Positions 50,203 to 59,799 of a DNA stretch of 64,000 nt are shown one piece after another. This stretch comes from Nitrospira sp. Its GTDB lineage: Bacteria; Nitrospirota; Nitrospiria; Nitrospirales; Nitrospiraceae. Made by a program: the position numbers and the translations under genes. Position 1 is the first letter of the stretch, and each line of letters starts with the position of its first letter. Below the pieces are notes generated by a model. That model had not been told where the DNA came from. It saw only the letters and a list, made by a program, of their open reading frames with translations, and made no database searches. The DNA lies in contig CP060499.1 of the NCBI GenBank assembly GCA_024760525.1, positions 1,922,001-1,986,000 on the forward strand, written 5' to 3'.

Positions 50203-52092
50203 ATGGCGAAGCAAGGCAGGGCACGGAAGTGGTCGATCATGGCAAGGTTCAAAAACCTGAGAACCCTGTCCAAGCTCCTGATCGGGTTTTCCGTGATTAT
50301 TATGGGGATGATGGGGATCGGTTTGATCGGCTTGTTGGGACTCGATCGGCTCAAAGGCGAGTTGCGGTCCATCTACGACGAATCAACCGTGGGTGTGTCC
50401 AATGCCGCCGTCAGCAGCACGAACCTCAGCCTCTATCACAATGCGTTGTTGAGCGTTGCGCACCAAACGCAGAAGGTCGATTTTGATGAGGCGATCATTC
50501 CTCTCACCGAATTGAAGAGAAGAACCCTGACGCCTCTTGAGACCTACCGGCCATCCGCCACGCACGAGACCGTGGACGGCCGTCGTGATGGGCAGGAGTT
50601 GGACGTTCTCCTGTTCACCTTAAGAGAGTATTTTGCCGCCGCTGAAAGTGCGGTCGGGGCCTTCAACGACAGTTTTGATCCTTCCCTCACGAACGAACAA
50701 AAACAGTCGATGCGAGAGTTGGGCAACACCGTGCTGTCCAGCGAGGTCGCCTTTTGGCATGGCCGCGCGATATGGCGTTTTCAATGGCTGACAGGGCTCA
50801 TTCAAGACCTTGCGAGGGAATTGAACAACCGTGGCCAGGCGGCGGCTGCCTATCTGAGCAACGTGATGTTAGGGGGAGCCATTGTAGCTCTGGTCTTGGC
50901 AATCACCATCGGGTATTTCCTCGCCCGTAGTATCGTCAAAGATATTATTCATGTGGCCGATGTCGCCACACAGGCGGCCGCGGGAAATCTTCAGGCTCGA
51001 GCGAGGCTGGAGAGCGACGATGAGGTGGGCCATATGGCCAAGGCGTTCAACATCATGTTGGACCGGATCACGGCCTTGGTGTCGACGGAAGAAGAGCGGG
51101 ACATGATGCAAAAGCGCCTGGTGCAATTCCTGGTGCTCGTGTCCGATGTCGGAAAGGGCGACTTGACCAAGCGAGGTGAGGTGACGGCAGACATGTTCGG
51201 TAACTTGGCCGACGGCTTCAACTTGATGATCCAGCGGTTCGCGCAATTGATGAAGCAAGTCAGAGAATCGGCCGAGCGGGTGAACCGATCCGCCGGAGCG
51301 TTGCGCGACAACGCCGGGCAGATGGCCGGAACCGCCAAACATCAAGCCGATGAGTCGATGAAGACGCTCGGCGCGGTGGAACAGCTGACTGTTTCGATGC
51401 GCCAAGTGGCGGAAACGGCGGAAGCCTCATCCGAATCGGCCCGTCAGGTCTTGAAGGCCACTGAAAGCGGAGGCATTGCGGTGCAGGAAACCGTGCAGGA
51501 TATGCAGCGCATTCGATCGGCGGTTCAACGCATGTCAAAGCAGGTCAAAGCCCTGGGAGATCGGTCGCTGGAAATCTCGCAAATCGTGTCGACCATCCGG
51601 GAAATCGCCAATCAGACCAACCTCCTGGCGTTGAATGCCGCCATTGAGGCCGCCGGGGCAGGGGAAGCGGGCGCCCGCTTCGCGGTCGTCGCCGATCAGG
51701 TCCGGAAACTCGCCGAGAGTTCGACCCAAGCGACACGCGAAGTCGCCGATCTGGTCAAAGTGATTCAGAGCGAGACGCAACATGCCGTCGTCTCGATGGA
51801 ACACGAAACCCAGGCGGTCGAAGCCGGATCAGCTTCCGCCCTGCGAACCGGAGATGTGTTTAAGGAGATTTCGGCGATCGCCCAGCGATCGGCGGAACTT
51901 GCCCAAAGCATCGCATCGGCCGCAGCCAATCAAACGGCTTCGACCGACCAGGTCGGCCGTTCGATCAAAGACTTCACCGGCGGCGCCGTGGCCACACAAA
52001 AGGCCACCGACTCAGCGCGAGCGACCGTGGAAGACATGGTGAAATTGGCCGAAAGTCTGACGGCATCGGTATCTCAGTTCAAGCTGGCCTGA
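50203..52092 (+). CDS. PilJ-like methyl-accepting chemotaxis protein
   Basis: A 629-residue chemoreceptor. Two membrane segments (about residues 20-45, LLIGFSVIIMGMMGIGLIGL, and near 225-250, GGAIVALVLAITIGYFLARS) flank a ~180-residue periplasmic domain. A HAMP (AAGNLQARARLESDDEVGHM) and a second HAMP-like stretch (GKGDLTKRGEVTADMFGNLA) follow, as in PilJ, then the signalling hairpin with ISQIVSTIREIANQTNLLAL and NAAIEAAGAGEAGARFAVVA. No C-terminal CheR docking pentapeptide is seen. GGAGGG precedes the ATG at 50203. Confidence 0.92.
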   Translation: MAKQGRARKWSIMARFKNLRTLSKLLIGFSVIIMGMMGIGLIGLLGLDRLKGELRSIYDESTVGVSNAAVSSTNLSLYHNALLSVAHQTQKVDFDEAIIPLTELKRRTLTPLETYRPSATHETVDGRRDGQELDVLLFTLREYFAAAESAVGAFNDSFDPSLTNEQKQSMRELGNTVLSSEVAFWHGRAIWRFQWLTGLIQDLARELNNRGQAAAAYLSNVMLGGAIVALVLAITIGYFLARSIVKDIIHVADVATQAAAGNLQARARLESDDEVGHMAKAFNIMLDRITALVSTEEERDMMQKRLVQFLVLVSDVGKGDLTKRGEVTADMFGNLADGFNLMIQRFAQLMKQVRESAERVNRSAGALRDNAGQMAGTAKHQADESMKTLGAVEQLTVSMRQVAETAEASSESARQVLKATESGGIAVQETVQDMQRIRSAVQRMSKQVKALGDRSLEISQIVSTIREIANQTNLLALNAAIEAAGAGEAGARFAVVADQVRKLAESSTQATREVADLVKVIQSETQHAVVSMEHETQAVEAGSASALRTGDVFKEISAIAQRSAELAQSIASAAANQTASTDQVGRSIKDFTGGAVATQKATDSARATVEDMVKLAESLTASVSQFKLA

Positions 52093-52144
52093 GGGTTTAC
52101 GACACCGGCTGAATCAGAGAACGCCATGAGCTGAAGAGGCACCG

Positions 52145-55100
52145 ATGAGCTCGGAGTTCGACCGGCAAAATCTCGTCAGTATCTTTGTTCTGGAAGCCTC
52201 AGATGGACTGACGGCATTAATCAAGGCATTACATTCGCCCACCGGCGCCCTTCCCTTCCCGCAACAACTCACAGAGCAGTTTATCGTGGCCCACCGTATC
52301 CACGGGGCGGCTGCCTTGTATGGTTACAGCGGAGTCGCACAGTTGGCCAAGCGCCTGGAGATGTTGCTGGAACAAGCGACCGGCATCCCCCCTGACCAAT
52401 GGTCACGCGCGGTGGATGTGATGCGGAACCTTACGCAAAGTATTCAAACCATTGTACGGTCCATCGATCAAGGCGTCGGCGAAGATCTGGAGACGGTGAA
52501 ACGGTGCCTGGAATCGAGTCAAGGGCTGGTGGAGGAAGCAGACGGAACGGGATCATCCGTGAGTCAGGAATATATGCTGCCCACGCTGGACTCCGAGATG
52601 ATGTCGTACTTTCTTCCTGAAGCGGAAGGGTATCTCGAGACGATCGACGAGCTGATCCGGGTGCTGAGAACCGAACCGGAGAACGAAGACGCGATGTACC
52701 GACTCTTTCGCGCCGTCCATACCCTCAAGGGGTCGGCGTATACCATAGGGTTTCAGGTCATCGGAGATGTGGCCAATCCGATGGAGAACGGCATGATCGC
52801 GATCCGGGAGAAGCGGCTTCAGTTACAAGGCCAGCTGCTCGAAACCATGACGCAGGCCGCCGGGACGATCCGCCGGATTCTTCAACGCGACCCCGCGAAT
52901 GTGCTGCAACTTCAACACGAAGTACCCCGCCTGATCCATGCGCTTATCCAAATGTGCGAACGTCCGGAGACAGCAGCTCCTTCGGAAACGACCACACGCG
53001 ACACGAGTTCCGGTATCCCTGTTTCTGATGAAGGCAAGCTTTCGATCGAATTGCACACTGCCACGGAGGACTTACCCGACACGTATTTGATCCCCGATTT
53101 GGACCCGGAAATCATCTCGTATTTTGTGCCGGAGGCGCAAGAGTATCTGGAAATGCTGGAAGCCAATCTCTTGCGATTGGACAAAGACCCACAGAACGGG
53201 GAACTGATCAATCAAGTGTTTAGGACCGCTCATACGTTGAAAGGCTCCGCCTATACCGTCGGCTTTCAGTCGATCGGAGACCTCACTCATCACGTCGAAG
53301 ACTTCATGGGCTCTGTTCGGGATGAGCGCCTCAAAGTGTTGCCGGGACATACGGATTTGATGCTGCGTTCGATCGACGTTGTCCGGGTGCTGATGCGGAG
53401 AGATCACAACACCGTATCTCGGACGCGACAACGATTCGATGAGGCACGGTCGGAATTGAAACGTCTGGGGCACGATACCGTCGATGAAACGGCATCCGCA
53501 CGTCCGCCGGAAGATGCCCCCGACTTAGCCGGAAGACATCAGGAAGGAGCGGGAGAACATCACGGGCAGGGCAAACCATTCGAGACCAGATCCGCGGAAG
53601 ACCGCGAGGTCATCCGGGTCAGCTACGCCCGGTTGGAACGGCTGATGAACCTCGTCGGCGAGCTGGTCATTGGACGAGGCCGATTGGAGCAACGGTTGCG
53701 CGTGTTGGAGCAACTGTCCCAGCAAGTACTGATATTCAAGACTCGGTTGGCGGACTCGGTCCAATCGTTTTCCGACAAACACATGTTTACCTACCAGGAA
53801 GCGCCGAGCCAGTCGCCTGAAGCTTCCGGCCAAGGGTTTCAAGGACTCGGGGATTTCGGGAGTCTTGAACTGGACAAGTACGACGATTTCAATATCTTGG
53901 CCCGCCGGATTGGAGAGGTCACCGCCGATATCAGCGAGTCGATGTCGCAGCTGAACGGATCCATCCGAACCGCGCATGACGACATGAGCCAACTCCAGCA
54001 ACTGACGCTGCTGATGAGGGACGAAATCGCGCATGCCCGTATGGTTCCGATCGGCACTCCTTTCACCAGGTTTCGTCGGGCGATTCGAGAGATCGCCCGC
54101 GCCTCGAACAAGGAAGTCTCACTGGTCACATCGGGGGAGCATACGGAGGTCGATACGGGAATCGTGGAACGACTCGTGGACCCCCTCGTGCATTTGGTCC
54201 GCAACGCCGTCTATCACGGTATCGAGTCTGCCGCCGATCGAGTCATGAAGGGTAAGCCGGCGGCGGGAACGGTCTACTTGCACGCCGCGCATCGCGGCAA
54301 CTCCGTGATTATCGAGGTCGAGGACGATGGAGCGGGATTGGACTTGTCCAAGATTCGAGCAAAAGCCTTGAAGATGGGGCTGATCAAGGCGGGTCAATTG
54401 CAGGCGATGTCAGACGCAGAAGCTCTTCAGCTGATTTTCCGTCCGGGGTTTTCAACGGCCGACAAAGTAGGCGATCAGGCAGGGCGAGGCGTCGGGCTGG
54501 ATGTCGTCAAGCGGGTCATCGAAGGCATGAAGGGTCATATCGACGTCGAATCAGAGCCCGGCGTCGGTACCAAGTTTACCCTCAGCCTTCCGCTCACGCT
54601 CTTGATCGCGACAGCGTTGCTGGTTCGCGCAGGCACCGAGCGGTACGCGATTCCCTTGCCGAATATTCTGGAAGTGACGTTGCCGACTGCCGATTCCTTG
54701 CAGCAGCATGACGATCGTGTGCTGCTGAAGCTCGGAGATCAATCGATCGAAGTGCATCCATTGCACCATCTCTTGCGCCGGGAACGGGGCCATGCGGATT
54801 GGTCCAAGCCGGTGGTGATCGTTCGAACTCCGATAGGACCTGTAGGACTGGCAGTCGATGAACTATTGGGCCGCCAAGAAATCGTCATTAAGTCTCTCGG
54901 ATCGCTGAAACCGCTGGAGCATTCGTTTTTTGGCGGCGCGACCATCGATCCGGAAGGCCGAGTCATTCTTGTGATCGACCCCGCCCGTTTGTTTTCACGC
55001 GAAGCGATTGAATCCATCGCGGTGGAGACGCTTTCCACGACCGGGCTCCCGGCTGATCAAGCCCGGCCGCAGGAAACGGAGGGGAACGATCGGCCGGAGT

Positions 55101-55480
55101 CGCATCTGTTGTTGATCGATGACTCATTGAGCATTCGCAAATTCGTCGGGAGGATGTTGGAGTCGGCCGGATATCGAATCGACACTGCGGTCGACGGCGA
55201 AGATGGGCTCCGAAAAGCGCTGACGAACAGCTACCGGTTGATCATCACCGATCTCGAAATGCCGAAACTCAACGGGTTCGAAGTCGTTCAGGCTCTGAGA
55301 AGCCGTCCCGAAACGCGGCAGACACCGGTCGTGGTCATGACGACCAGGGCAGGCGACAAACATCACCAGATGGCGATCAACATTGGAGCCAATTCCTACA
55401 TCGCCAAACCGGTGGAGGAGCGGATGTTGCTGCAGGAAGTTGAGCGGTGGGTCGGCCGCGCTCCGGCCCTCCGCAAGTAA
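52145..55480 (+). CDS. Hybrid chemotaxis histidine kinase with three Hpt domains (ChpA-like)
   Basis: A 1111-residue CheA. Three Hpt domains carry His50 (VAHRIHGAAALYGY), His192 (VHTLKGSAYTIGF) and His363 (AHTLKGSAYTVGF). The dimerisation region has RLERLMNLVGELVIGRGRLE, and the ATPase has HLVRNAVYHGIE (N box), VEDDGAGLDL (G1) and GRGVGLDVVKRVIEGM. A CheW-like domain (TALLVRAGTERYAIPLPNIL) follows, then a receiver with Asp1036 in LIITDLEMPKLNGFEVV. It resembles ChpA of Pil-Chp, with fewer Hpts. Kinase output goes to the receivers here and probably to the response regulators of the cluster. Confidence 0.94.
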   Translation: MSSEFDRQNLVSIFVLEASDGLTALIKALHSPTGALPFPQQLTEQFIVAHRIHGAAALYGYSGVAQLAKRLEMLLEQATGIPPDQWSRAVDVMRNLTQSIQTIVRSIDQGVGEDLETVKRCLESSQGLVEEADGTGSSVSQEYMLPTLDSEMMSYFLPEAEGYLETIDELIRVLRTEPENEDAMYRLFRAVHTLKGSAYTIGFQVIGDVANPMENGMIAIREKRLQLQGQLLETMTQAAGTIRRILQRDPANVLQLQHEVPRLIHALIQMCERPETAAPSETTTRDTSSGIPVSDEGKLSIELHTATEDLPDTYLIPDLDPEIISYFVPEAQEYLEMLEANLLRLDKDPQNGELINQVFRTAHTLKGSAYTVGFQSIGDLTHHVEDFMGSVRDERLKVLPGHTDLMLRSIDVVRVLMRRDHNTVSRTRQRFDEARSELKRLGHDTVDETASARPPEDAPDLAGRHQEGAGEHHGQGKPFETRSAEDREVIRVSYARLERLMNLVGELVIGRGRLEQRLRVLEQLSQQVLIFKTRLADSVQSFSDKHMFTYQEAPSQSPEASGQGFQGLGDFGSLELDKYDDFNILARRIGEVTADISESMSQLNGSIRTAHDDMSQLQQLTLLMRDEIAHARMVPIGTPFTRFRRAIREIARASNKEVSLVTSGEHTEVDTGIVERLVDPLVHLVRNAVYHGIESAADRVMKGKPAAGTVYLHAAHRGNSVIIEVEDDGAGLDLSKIRAKALKMGLIKAGQLQAMSDAEALQLIFRPGFSTADKVGDQAGRGVGLDVVKRVIEGMKGHIDVESEPGVGTKFTLSLPLTLLIATALLVRAGTERYAIPLPNILEVTLPTADSLQQHDDRVLLKLGDQSIEVHPLHHLLRRERGHADWSKPVVIVRTPIGPVGLAVDELLGRQEIVIKSLGSLKPLEHSFFGGATIDPEGRVILVIDPARLFSREAIESIAVETLSTTGLPADQARPQETEGNDRPESHLLLIDDSLSIRKFVGRMLESAGYRIDTAVDGEDGLRKALTNSYRLIITDLEMPKLNGFEVVQALRSRPETRQTPVVVMTTRAGDKHHQMAINIGANSYIAKPVEERMLLQEVERWVGRAPALRK

Positions 55481-55511
55481 CCCTGCGCAAATATTCGTAT
55501 TGATTGACGAA

Positions 55512-56003
55512 ATGAGGCTTGTTGCAGAAAATGGGCAAGAAGGCGCCGGCATGAGTCTCCGCGAACAGGCCGCCGAAACTCCATCGCTCGCGCCTCCGTT
55601 CCGCGTGCTCATCGTGACCATGGGAGGACGATTCTTTGCGTTGGACGCGGAATCTGTGCGAACGCTGTTGACCACGGATGAGACGGGAAACGATGGAGTC
55701 CCGCAGGTCGAGGGAGTAACGTATAGGCCGATTGATCTCGCGGATCAACTGACATTGTCGCGTAATGGCGCGGGTGCGAGCACCTGTGTCGTGCTTCTTT
55801 CCGAAAACGGATCGCGGGGAAGCATTCGGGTCACCTGCGTGCATGGAGTTATGAACGTGCACCCATCCCAGGTCTTGCCGCTTCCCTTACAATTCTGTGG
55901 ATCGGAGCGACGCTGGTATCGAGGCATGATCTTGTTCGAACACAGCGTCGCACTCATTCTCGATACGAGCTGGATTCTTGAAAACAAAGGGCTGGAGGCG
56001 TAG
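55512..56003 (+). CDS. CheW-like protein 2
   Basis: A ~163-residue protein with a CheW-like domain: LIVTMGGRFFALDAESVRTL at the start, and SVALILDTSWILENKGLEA at the end. Between them are VTYRPIDLADQLTLSRNGAG and the strand RGSIRVTCVHGVMNVHPSQV. The ATG at 55512 has no clear ribosome site; the ATG at 55551 has AAGAAGG about 8 nt upstream and is a strong alternative. It differs strongly from the first CheW. It may act as a second adaptor in the array. Confidence 0.75.
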   Translation: MRLVAENGQEGAGMSLREQAAETPSLAPPFRVLIVTMGGRFFALDAESVRTLLTTDETGNDGVPQVEGVTYRPIDLADQLTLSRNGAGASTCVVLLSENGSRGSIRVTCVHGVMNVHPSQVLPLPLQFCGSERRWYRGMILFEHSVALILDTSWILENKGLEA

Positions 56004-56077
56004 ACGGATTTATCCGATAAGAATACGACTATTCGATCGCCGGCGGTGCCGGACATTTCGGTGGGTGATAACGGGTC

Positions 56078-56524
56078 ATGCTGAGAACCAGCGGGAAACA
56101 TCAACGACAAGAGGCCTCTCGTTCGTTGAATCTATTGGTGTTCCTGATAGGTGGCCGAAGGTTGGCGATGAAGACCCAAGAAGTAGCCGCGATCTCACCA
56201 TGGGAGACGAGCATTCCGGTTGCCGGAAGAACTCCGTTCGTTACGGCGGTGGTTCGTCGGCATCAGATAGTATTGCCGGTCTTCGATCTCGCCGAGTTGC
56301 TTCGGGTCTCAGTGCAGGGAAGCAGCCCTTTGTGCTTGACGGCAAAACACCCTCAAGGAGACATGGCCATCTGCATCGATGAGGAAATACCGGTTCTTCA
56401 AACCTTGGACGCGACGGCGATTCAGGCCTATCGAGGCAAGGACGTGCCGGCCGAATGGAGTTATGCCAGCGGCCTCGACGAGATCCCGATCCTCTCCGTG
56501 CACCGACTTGGGTCGGTTGCATGA
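56078..56524 (+). CDS. CheW-like protein 3
   Basis: A 148-residue divergent CheW-like protein. LLVFLIGGRRLAMKTQEVAA is the first strand and turn, FVTAVVRRHQIVLPVFDLAE the second motif, and DEIPILSVHRLGSVA the end. It is the shortest of three in the cluster and closest in layout to the minimal CheW fold. Genes with three CheW-like proteins suggest distinct receptor/kinase contacts or array assembly (inference). Confidence 0.75.
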   Translation: MLRTSGKHQRQEASRSLNLLVFLIGGRRLAMKTQEVAAISPWETSIPVAGRTPFVTAVVRRHQIVLPVFDLAELLRVSVQGSSPLCLTAKHPQGDMAICIDEEIPVLQTLDATAIQAYRGKDVPAEWSYASGLDEIPILSVHRLGSVA

Positions 56525-56563
56525 TGATCGGAACGGACACAGGGAAGGACGAAAGGTGCGGTC

Positions 56564-57853
56564 ATGCCGAAGATCTTGATAGCGGACGATAGCATCGCGG
56601 TTCGGAAAGTCGCCGAACGACTGTTGACCGAGGCAGGCCTCACCGTGACCTTGGCGGCCAATGGTGAAGAAGCGCTGGCCTATTTGGCCAAGGAACGGCC
56701 GGATGCCATCGTATCCGACGTCATCATGCCCGACAAAAGCGGATATGAGGTGTGCACGTTCGTTCGCGGAAACTCCAACCTGGCGGGGATCCCCGTGCTC
56801 CTGATTTCCGGTATCGTCAATGACGAAGTGACAAAACAAGCCGACGCCTGCCGGGCCGACGGTGTTCTCAAGAAGCCGTTTCAAGGAACTTCGCTGAAGG
56901 ACCGCGTGCTGGAGTTGCTTTCAAAACGACTGGAGTCGCCGCCGGCTGCCGTCTCTCGACCTGTTCCTACTCAAACGACAGCCGCAGTGGAGAAGGTTCC
57001 ACCCTCAACCGAGCAACAGCAGGAGTACGCGCGCCATGATTCGATCCAAGTCAAAGAGATGGAAGGCCAATTGCTGGCGGAACGGGCTCGATCGGAAGAC
57101 CTCGCCAAACGCTTGGCCGACGCCGTTGAGCACCTGACCCGTGCGAAGGCCGCTGAAGCGCAGTTGGCCGTGGAACAACAGCGTGTCAGCGAACTCGAAG
57201 CGAATCTGGTGAAACTTGAACAACGCGTGTCGAGAGTCTCCGAACTTGAAGCGGCACTGACGGCGGAGCAAGATGCGGTCGGCGCACTCAAACAGGAAGT
57301 TGCGAACTGGCAGAAGACTTCCGGTCGGATCGCGGAGCTGGAATCTGCGCTGCACGCGGAACGGGAAGCTGCAGAGCAGCTCGTACAGCAATTGGGAGAG
57401 TTGGAGAAGGCGTCGAGTAGGGTGAAAGAGGTGGAGGCGAGCCTCGCTCATGAAGAGCGGCAGGCATCTGAGCTGCAACAGAAAATCAAGGATCTCGAGA
57501 CTGAGCTCTCAGTGGAACGGGAAAAGGTCGCTCAGACAGCGGAACGGCTGCAGGAGGTTGAGCCCATGGCGACAAAAGTCCGGGAGATGGAAGAGCTTCT
57601 GACGGGGGAACGGGAGAAGGCGGCCCGGGCAGCGGAACGGCTGCAGGAGGTCGAGTCCATCGCGACAAAAGTCCGGGAGATGGAAGAGCTTCTCACCGTG
57701 GAACGGGATCGCAATGGCGTGCTTGTACGCCGCGTCACGGAGACGGAACAAGCCGCCGAGAATGCTACGAAGAGATTTGAAGACATGGCACGCAAACTGG
57801 GTGAAATCGCGGGACTGGCCTCGCAACTCGGGAGTGGGAGGGGACAATCCTGA
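56564..57853 (+). CDS. Receiver domain fused to long coiled coil (FrzS-like layout)
   Basis: A 429-residue protein. The receiver covers residues ~1-125 with Asp8/Asp9, phospho-acceptor Asp52 in AIVSDVIMPDKSGYEV and Lys in GVLKKPFQGTS. A linker with PVPTQTTAAVEKVPP leads to ~280 residues of charged coiled coil with E-L-E heptads. Near the end, a 31-residue unit (AERLQEVE..MATKVREMEEL) is repeated almost exactly (93-bp DNA period at ~57538 and ~57631). The layout resembles FrzS or other polarity proteins of type IV pilus gliding; family identity is not certain. Confidence 0.85.
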   Translation: MPKILIADDSIAVRKVAERLLTEAGLTVTLAANGEEALAYLAKERPDAIVSDVIMPDKSGYEVCTFVRGNSNLAGIPVLLISGIVNDEVTKQADACRADGVLKKPFQGTSLKDRVLELLSKRLESPPAAVSRPVPTQTTAAVEKVPPSTEQQQEYARHDSIQVKEMEGQLLAERARSEDLAKRLADAVEHLTRAKAAEAQLAVEQQRVSELEANLVKLEQRVSRVSELEAALTAEQDAVGALKQEVANWQKTSGRIAELESALHAEREAAEQLVQQLGELEKASSRVKEVEASLAHEERQASELQQKIKDLETELSVEREKVAQTAERLQEVEPMATKVREMEELLTGEREKAARAAERLQEVESIATKVREMEELLTVERDRNGVLVRRVTETEQAAENATKRFEDMARKLGEIAGLASQLGSGRGQS

Positions 57854-57901
57854 GCCGGCCGGCCGGATCCACGAGATGGCCGTGTTCTTGGTGAAGGGCG
57901 G

Positions 57902-58846
57902 ATGTCGATGCCTGTGGAAACCGAAGATGCGTTTCAGAAAGAATTGATCGAGCTCTTCGTTCACGAGGCGCAGGAGTGGCTTCAGCAAATTCACGTTGCG
58001 TTGGATGAGCTCCAACAAGCGCCCCCCTCCGAGCGCCATCGGGCCTTGGCTCAGACGATCAAGGTCGGCATCACGAATCTCGGCGGATCCGCAGCCACGA
58101 TCAACCTGAGTGACGTCGAACGGGCCAGTTTTTCAGCGCTTCCCTTCGTGGAAGCCGTCCAAGAGCCTTCCGAGCGAGTGTCGGCTGACGACTTTCTCGC
58201 GCTCTGCAAGCAACTGGGGCACATTCATGGAGCGTTGACTCGAGCGACCGGTGTCACGTTTGATGCGGAAGCGGCACCACCGGAGGCCGAGGGCTCTGCG
58301 TCATCGATCTCGACGAAAGAGTTATTGGTTTTGCTCCATGGCCTTCATGAGCGATGCAGGATGTCCGGGACATTCCATCGTAACCTGATTCAGACCATGA
58401 TGGCTCAGGCAGAAGGGCTCATGCATCGAGGGATGGAACAGTGCAACGTGGCTTCCATACAAGAGTTCCTTGACCGTTTGGCCGAAGGGGAGCAAGGGTT
58501 CCTGCATATCGTCCGCCAAGAATCTCCCCATCTGAACACCCTCCTTGAGTTACTCAAGGAGGGCGGCTCCGCCTCCGGCCCCTCTCCCGCCGAACTGCCC
58601 CACGCGGTCGAGCGTGTGGCCCAGTTATGGTCCGCGGCGCAACAAGTGAACGCCTCGCATGCGATGGCATTTTTCATGGGACTGCACAGCTTTCTCACGA
58701 TCGTGCTGCAGCAACGTGTGATGGTTCCCGTAAAAAATTACGGGGCCGTCCAACTGCGACTGAATCAGAACGTGCAGAGCATTGAAGAATGGGCGGAAAG
58801 CGGACGAACCGAGCGCATGGCCATACAAGGCGTCTTGCCTCATTGA
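57902..58846 (+). CDS. Hpt-like protein lacking the phospho-histidine
   Basis: A 314-residue protein. The N-terminus resembles an Hpt domain (ELIELFVHEAQEWLQQIHVA and the motif around GGSAATINLSDVE). Where true Hpt modules have HTLKGSA, this reads TNLGGSA at residues 58-64: the His is Thr58 and the Lys is Gly61. It therefore cannot carry the usual phosphoryl group. The C-terminal ~180 residues are helical, ending in IEEWAESGRTERMAIQGVLP. It may be a decoy or structural partner of CheA. Start could be either of two nearby ATGs (57902, 57908). Confidence 0.75.
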   Translation: MSMPVETEDAFQKELIELFVHEAQEWLQQIHVALDELQQAPPSERHRALAQTIKVGITNLGGSAATINLSDVERASFSALPFVEAVQEPSERVSADDFLALCKQLGHIHGALTRATGVTFDAEAAPPEAEGSASSISTKELLVLLHGLHERCRMSGTFHRNLIQTMMAQAEGLMHRGMEQCNVASIQEFLDRLAEGEQGFLHIVRQESPHLNTLLELLKEGGSASGPSPAELPHAVERVAQLWSAAQQVNASHAMAFFMGLHSFLTIVLQQRVMVPVKNYGAVQLRLNQNVQSIEEWAESGRTERMAIQGVLPH

Positions 58847-58900
58847 AACAGACTCGCGGTCGCGGGTCCAGCGTGTTTCCCCGGTCGACCTGGAAAGGAC

Positions 58901-59785
58901 GTGGATGTGCCGCTTGTTGACGTTCCTCAGGATCAGACTCTGACCCAAGGATCGATGTACGAGCGTTATTGGCGGTTGAACCTTCGCCCGTTTGAGAATG
59001 TGCCGGACCCGATGTTCTATGTTCCATCCGTCAAGCATGAAACGGCTCTGGAACGCATTCTGTACGGGATTCACGCCCGCAAGGGAATTGTGATGCTGAC
59101 CGGTGAGATCGGCAGTGGAAAAACGCTCGTGAGTCGCGCCGCCATTCTCCGGCTTCCACGGGCCCAGTATGAGATCGGACTTGTGTCGAACCCCACGATC
59201 GCGGGCAACGAATTTCTCGGCGAGATCTTATTCCAACTGGGGTTGGACCCGAACGGGACGCGGGCGGAACAGTTGCGCCGGTTGAACGATCAGTTGCTGG
59301 CCAATTACCAGCGGGGGGCCGACACGGTGGTGGTGGTGGATGAAGCACAGGCCATCGAGCATGACCAGACGTTCGAAGAGCTTCGTCTGCTCAGCAATTT
59401 CCAGCTGAACGACCGCTTCCTGATCACGCTCGTCCTCTTGGGGCAGCCGGAACTCCGAAGCCGGATCGCCCGCATTCCTCAGTTCGCTCAGCGGGTGACC
59501 ATTCAGCACCATCTCGAATGTTTCGATCGTGCTGAGACGAAAACCTACATCGCGGCTCGCCTGGCCGCCGCCGGATGCGTGCTGCCGATATTCTCCTCAG
59601 GCGCGGTGTCGGCGATCTTTCATCGCACCGGCGGAGTCTGCCGATTGATCAACTCTCTGTGCGATCTGTGTTTGTACTGTGGAAGCGTGGCGAAAGTCGG
59701 CCGGATCAGACGGGCGCTGGTGGAACGCGTCGCGGGTGAAGTGTTCTGTGGGCAAGATCACGGTGATGCATGGGGGCTCTCTTGA
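58901..59785 (+). CDS. ExeA-like AAA+ ATPase
   Basis: A 294-residue ATPase of the ExeA/GspA-type group. It begins YWRLNLRPFENVPDPMFYVP, the typical lead-in; Walker A is MLTGEIGSGKTLVSRAAIL, Walker B VVVVDEAQAIEHD, and sensor-like LVLLGQPELRSRI follows; the family R-I-x-Q-F-x-Q-R-V segment is ARIPQFAQRVTIQHHLECFD. ExeA-like ATPases help secretion/pilus machinery pass the cell wall. The peptidoglycan-binding domain of full ExeA is absent. Start is GTG with GGAAAGGAC upstream. Sits in the operon before the HD-GYP gene. Confidence 0.85.
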   Translation: MDVPLVDVPQDQTLTQGSMYERYWRLNLRPFENVPDPMFYVPSVKHETALERILYGIHARKGIVMLTGEIGSGKTLVSRAAILRLPRAQYEIGLVSNPTIAGNEFLGEILFQLGLDPNGTRAEQLRRLNDQLLANYQRGADTVVVVDEAQAIEHDQTFEELRLLSNFQLNDRFLITLVLLGQPELRSRIARIPQFAQRVTIQHHLECFDRAETKTYIAARLAAAGCVLPIFSSGAVSAIFHRTGGVCRLINSLCDLCLYCGSVAKVGRIRRALVERVAGEVFCGQDHGDAWGLS

Positions 59786-59799
59786 GGAGTTGGTACCAG

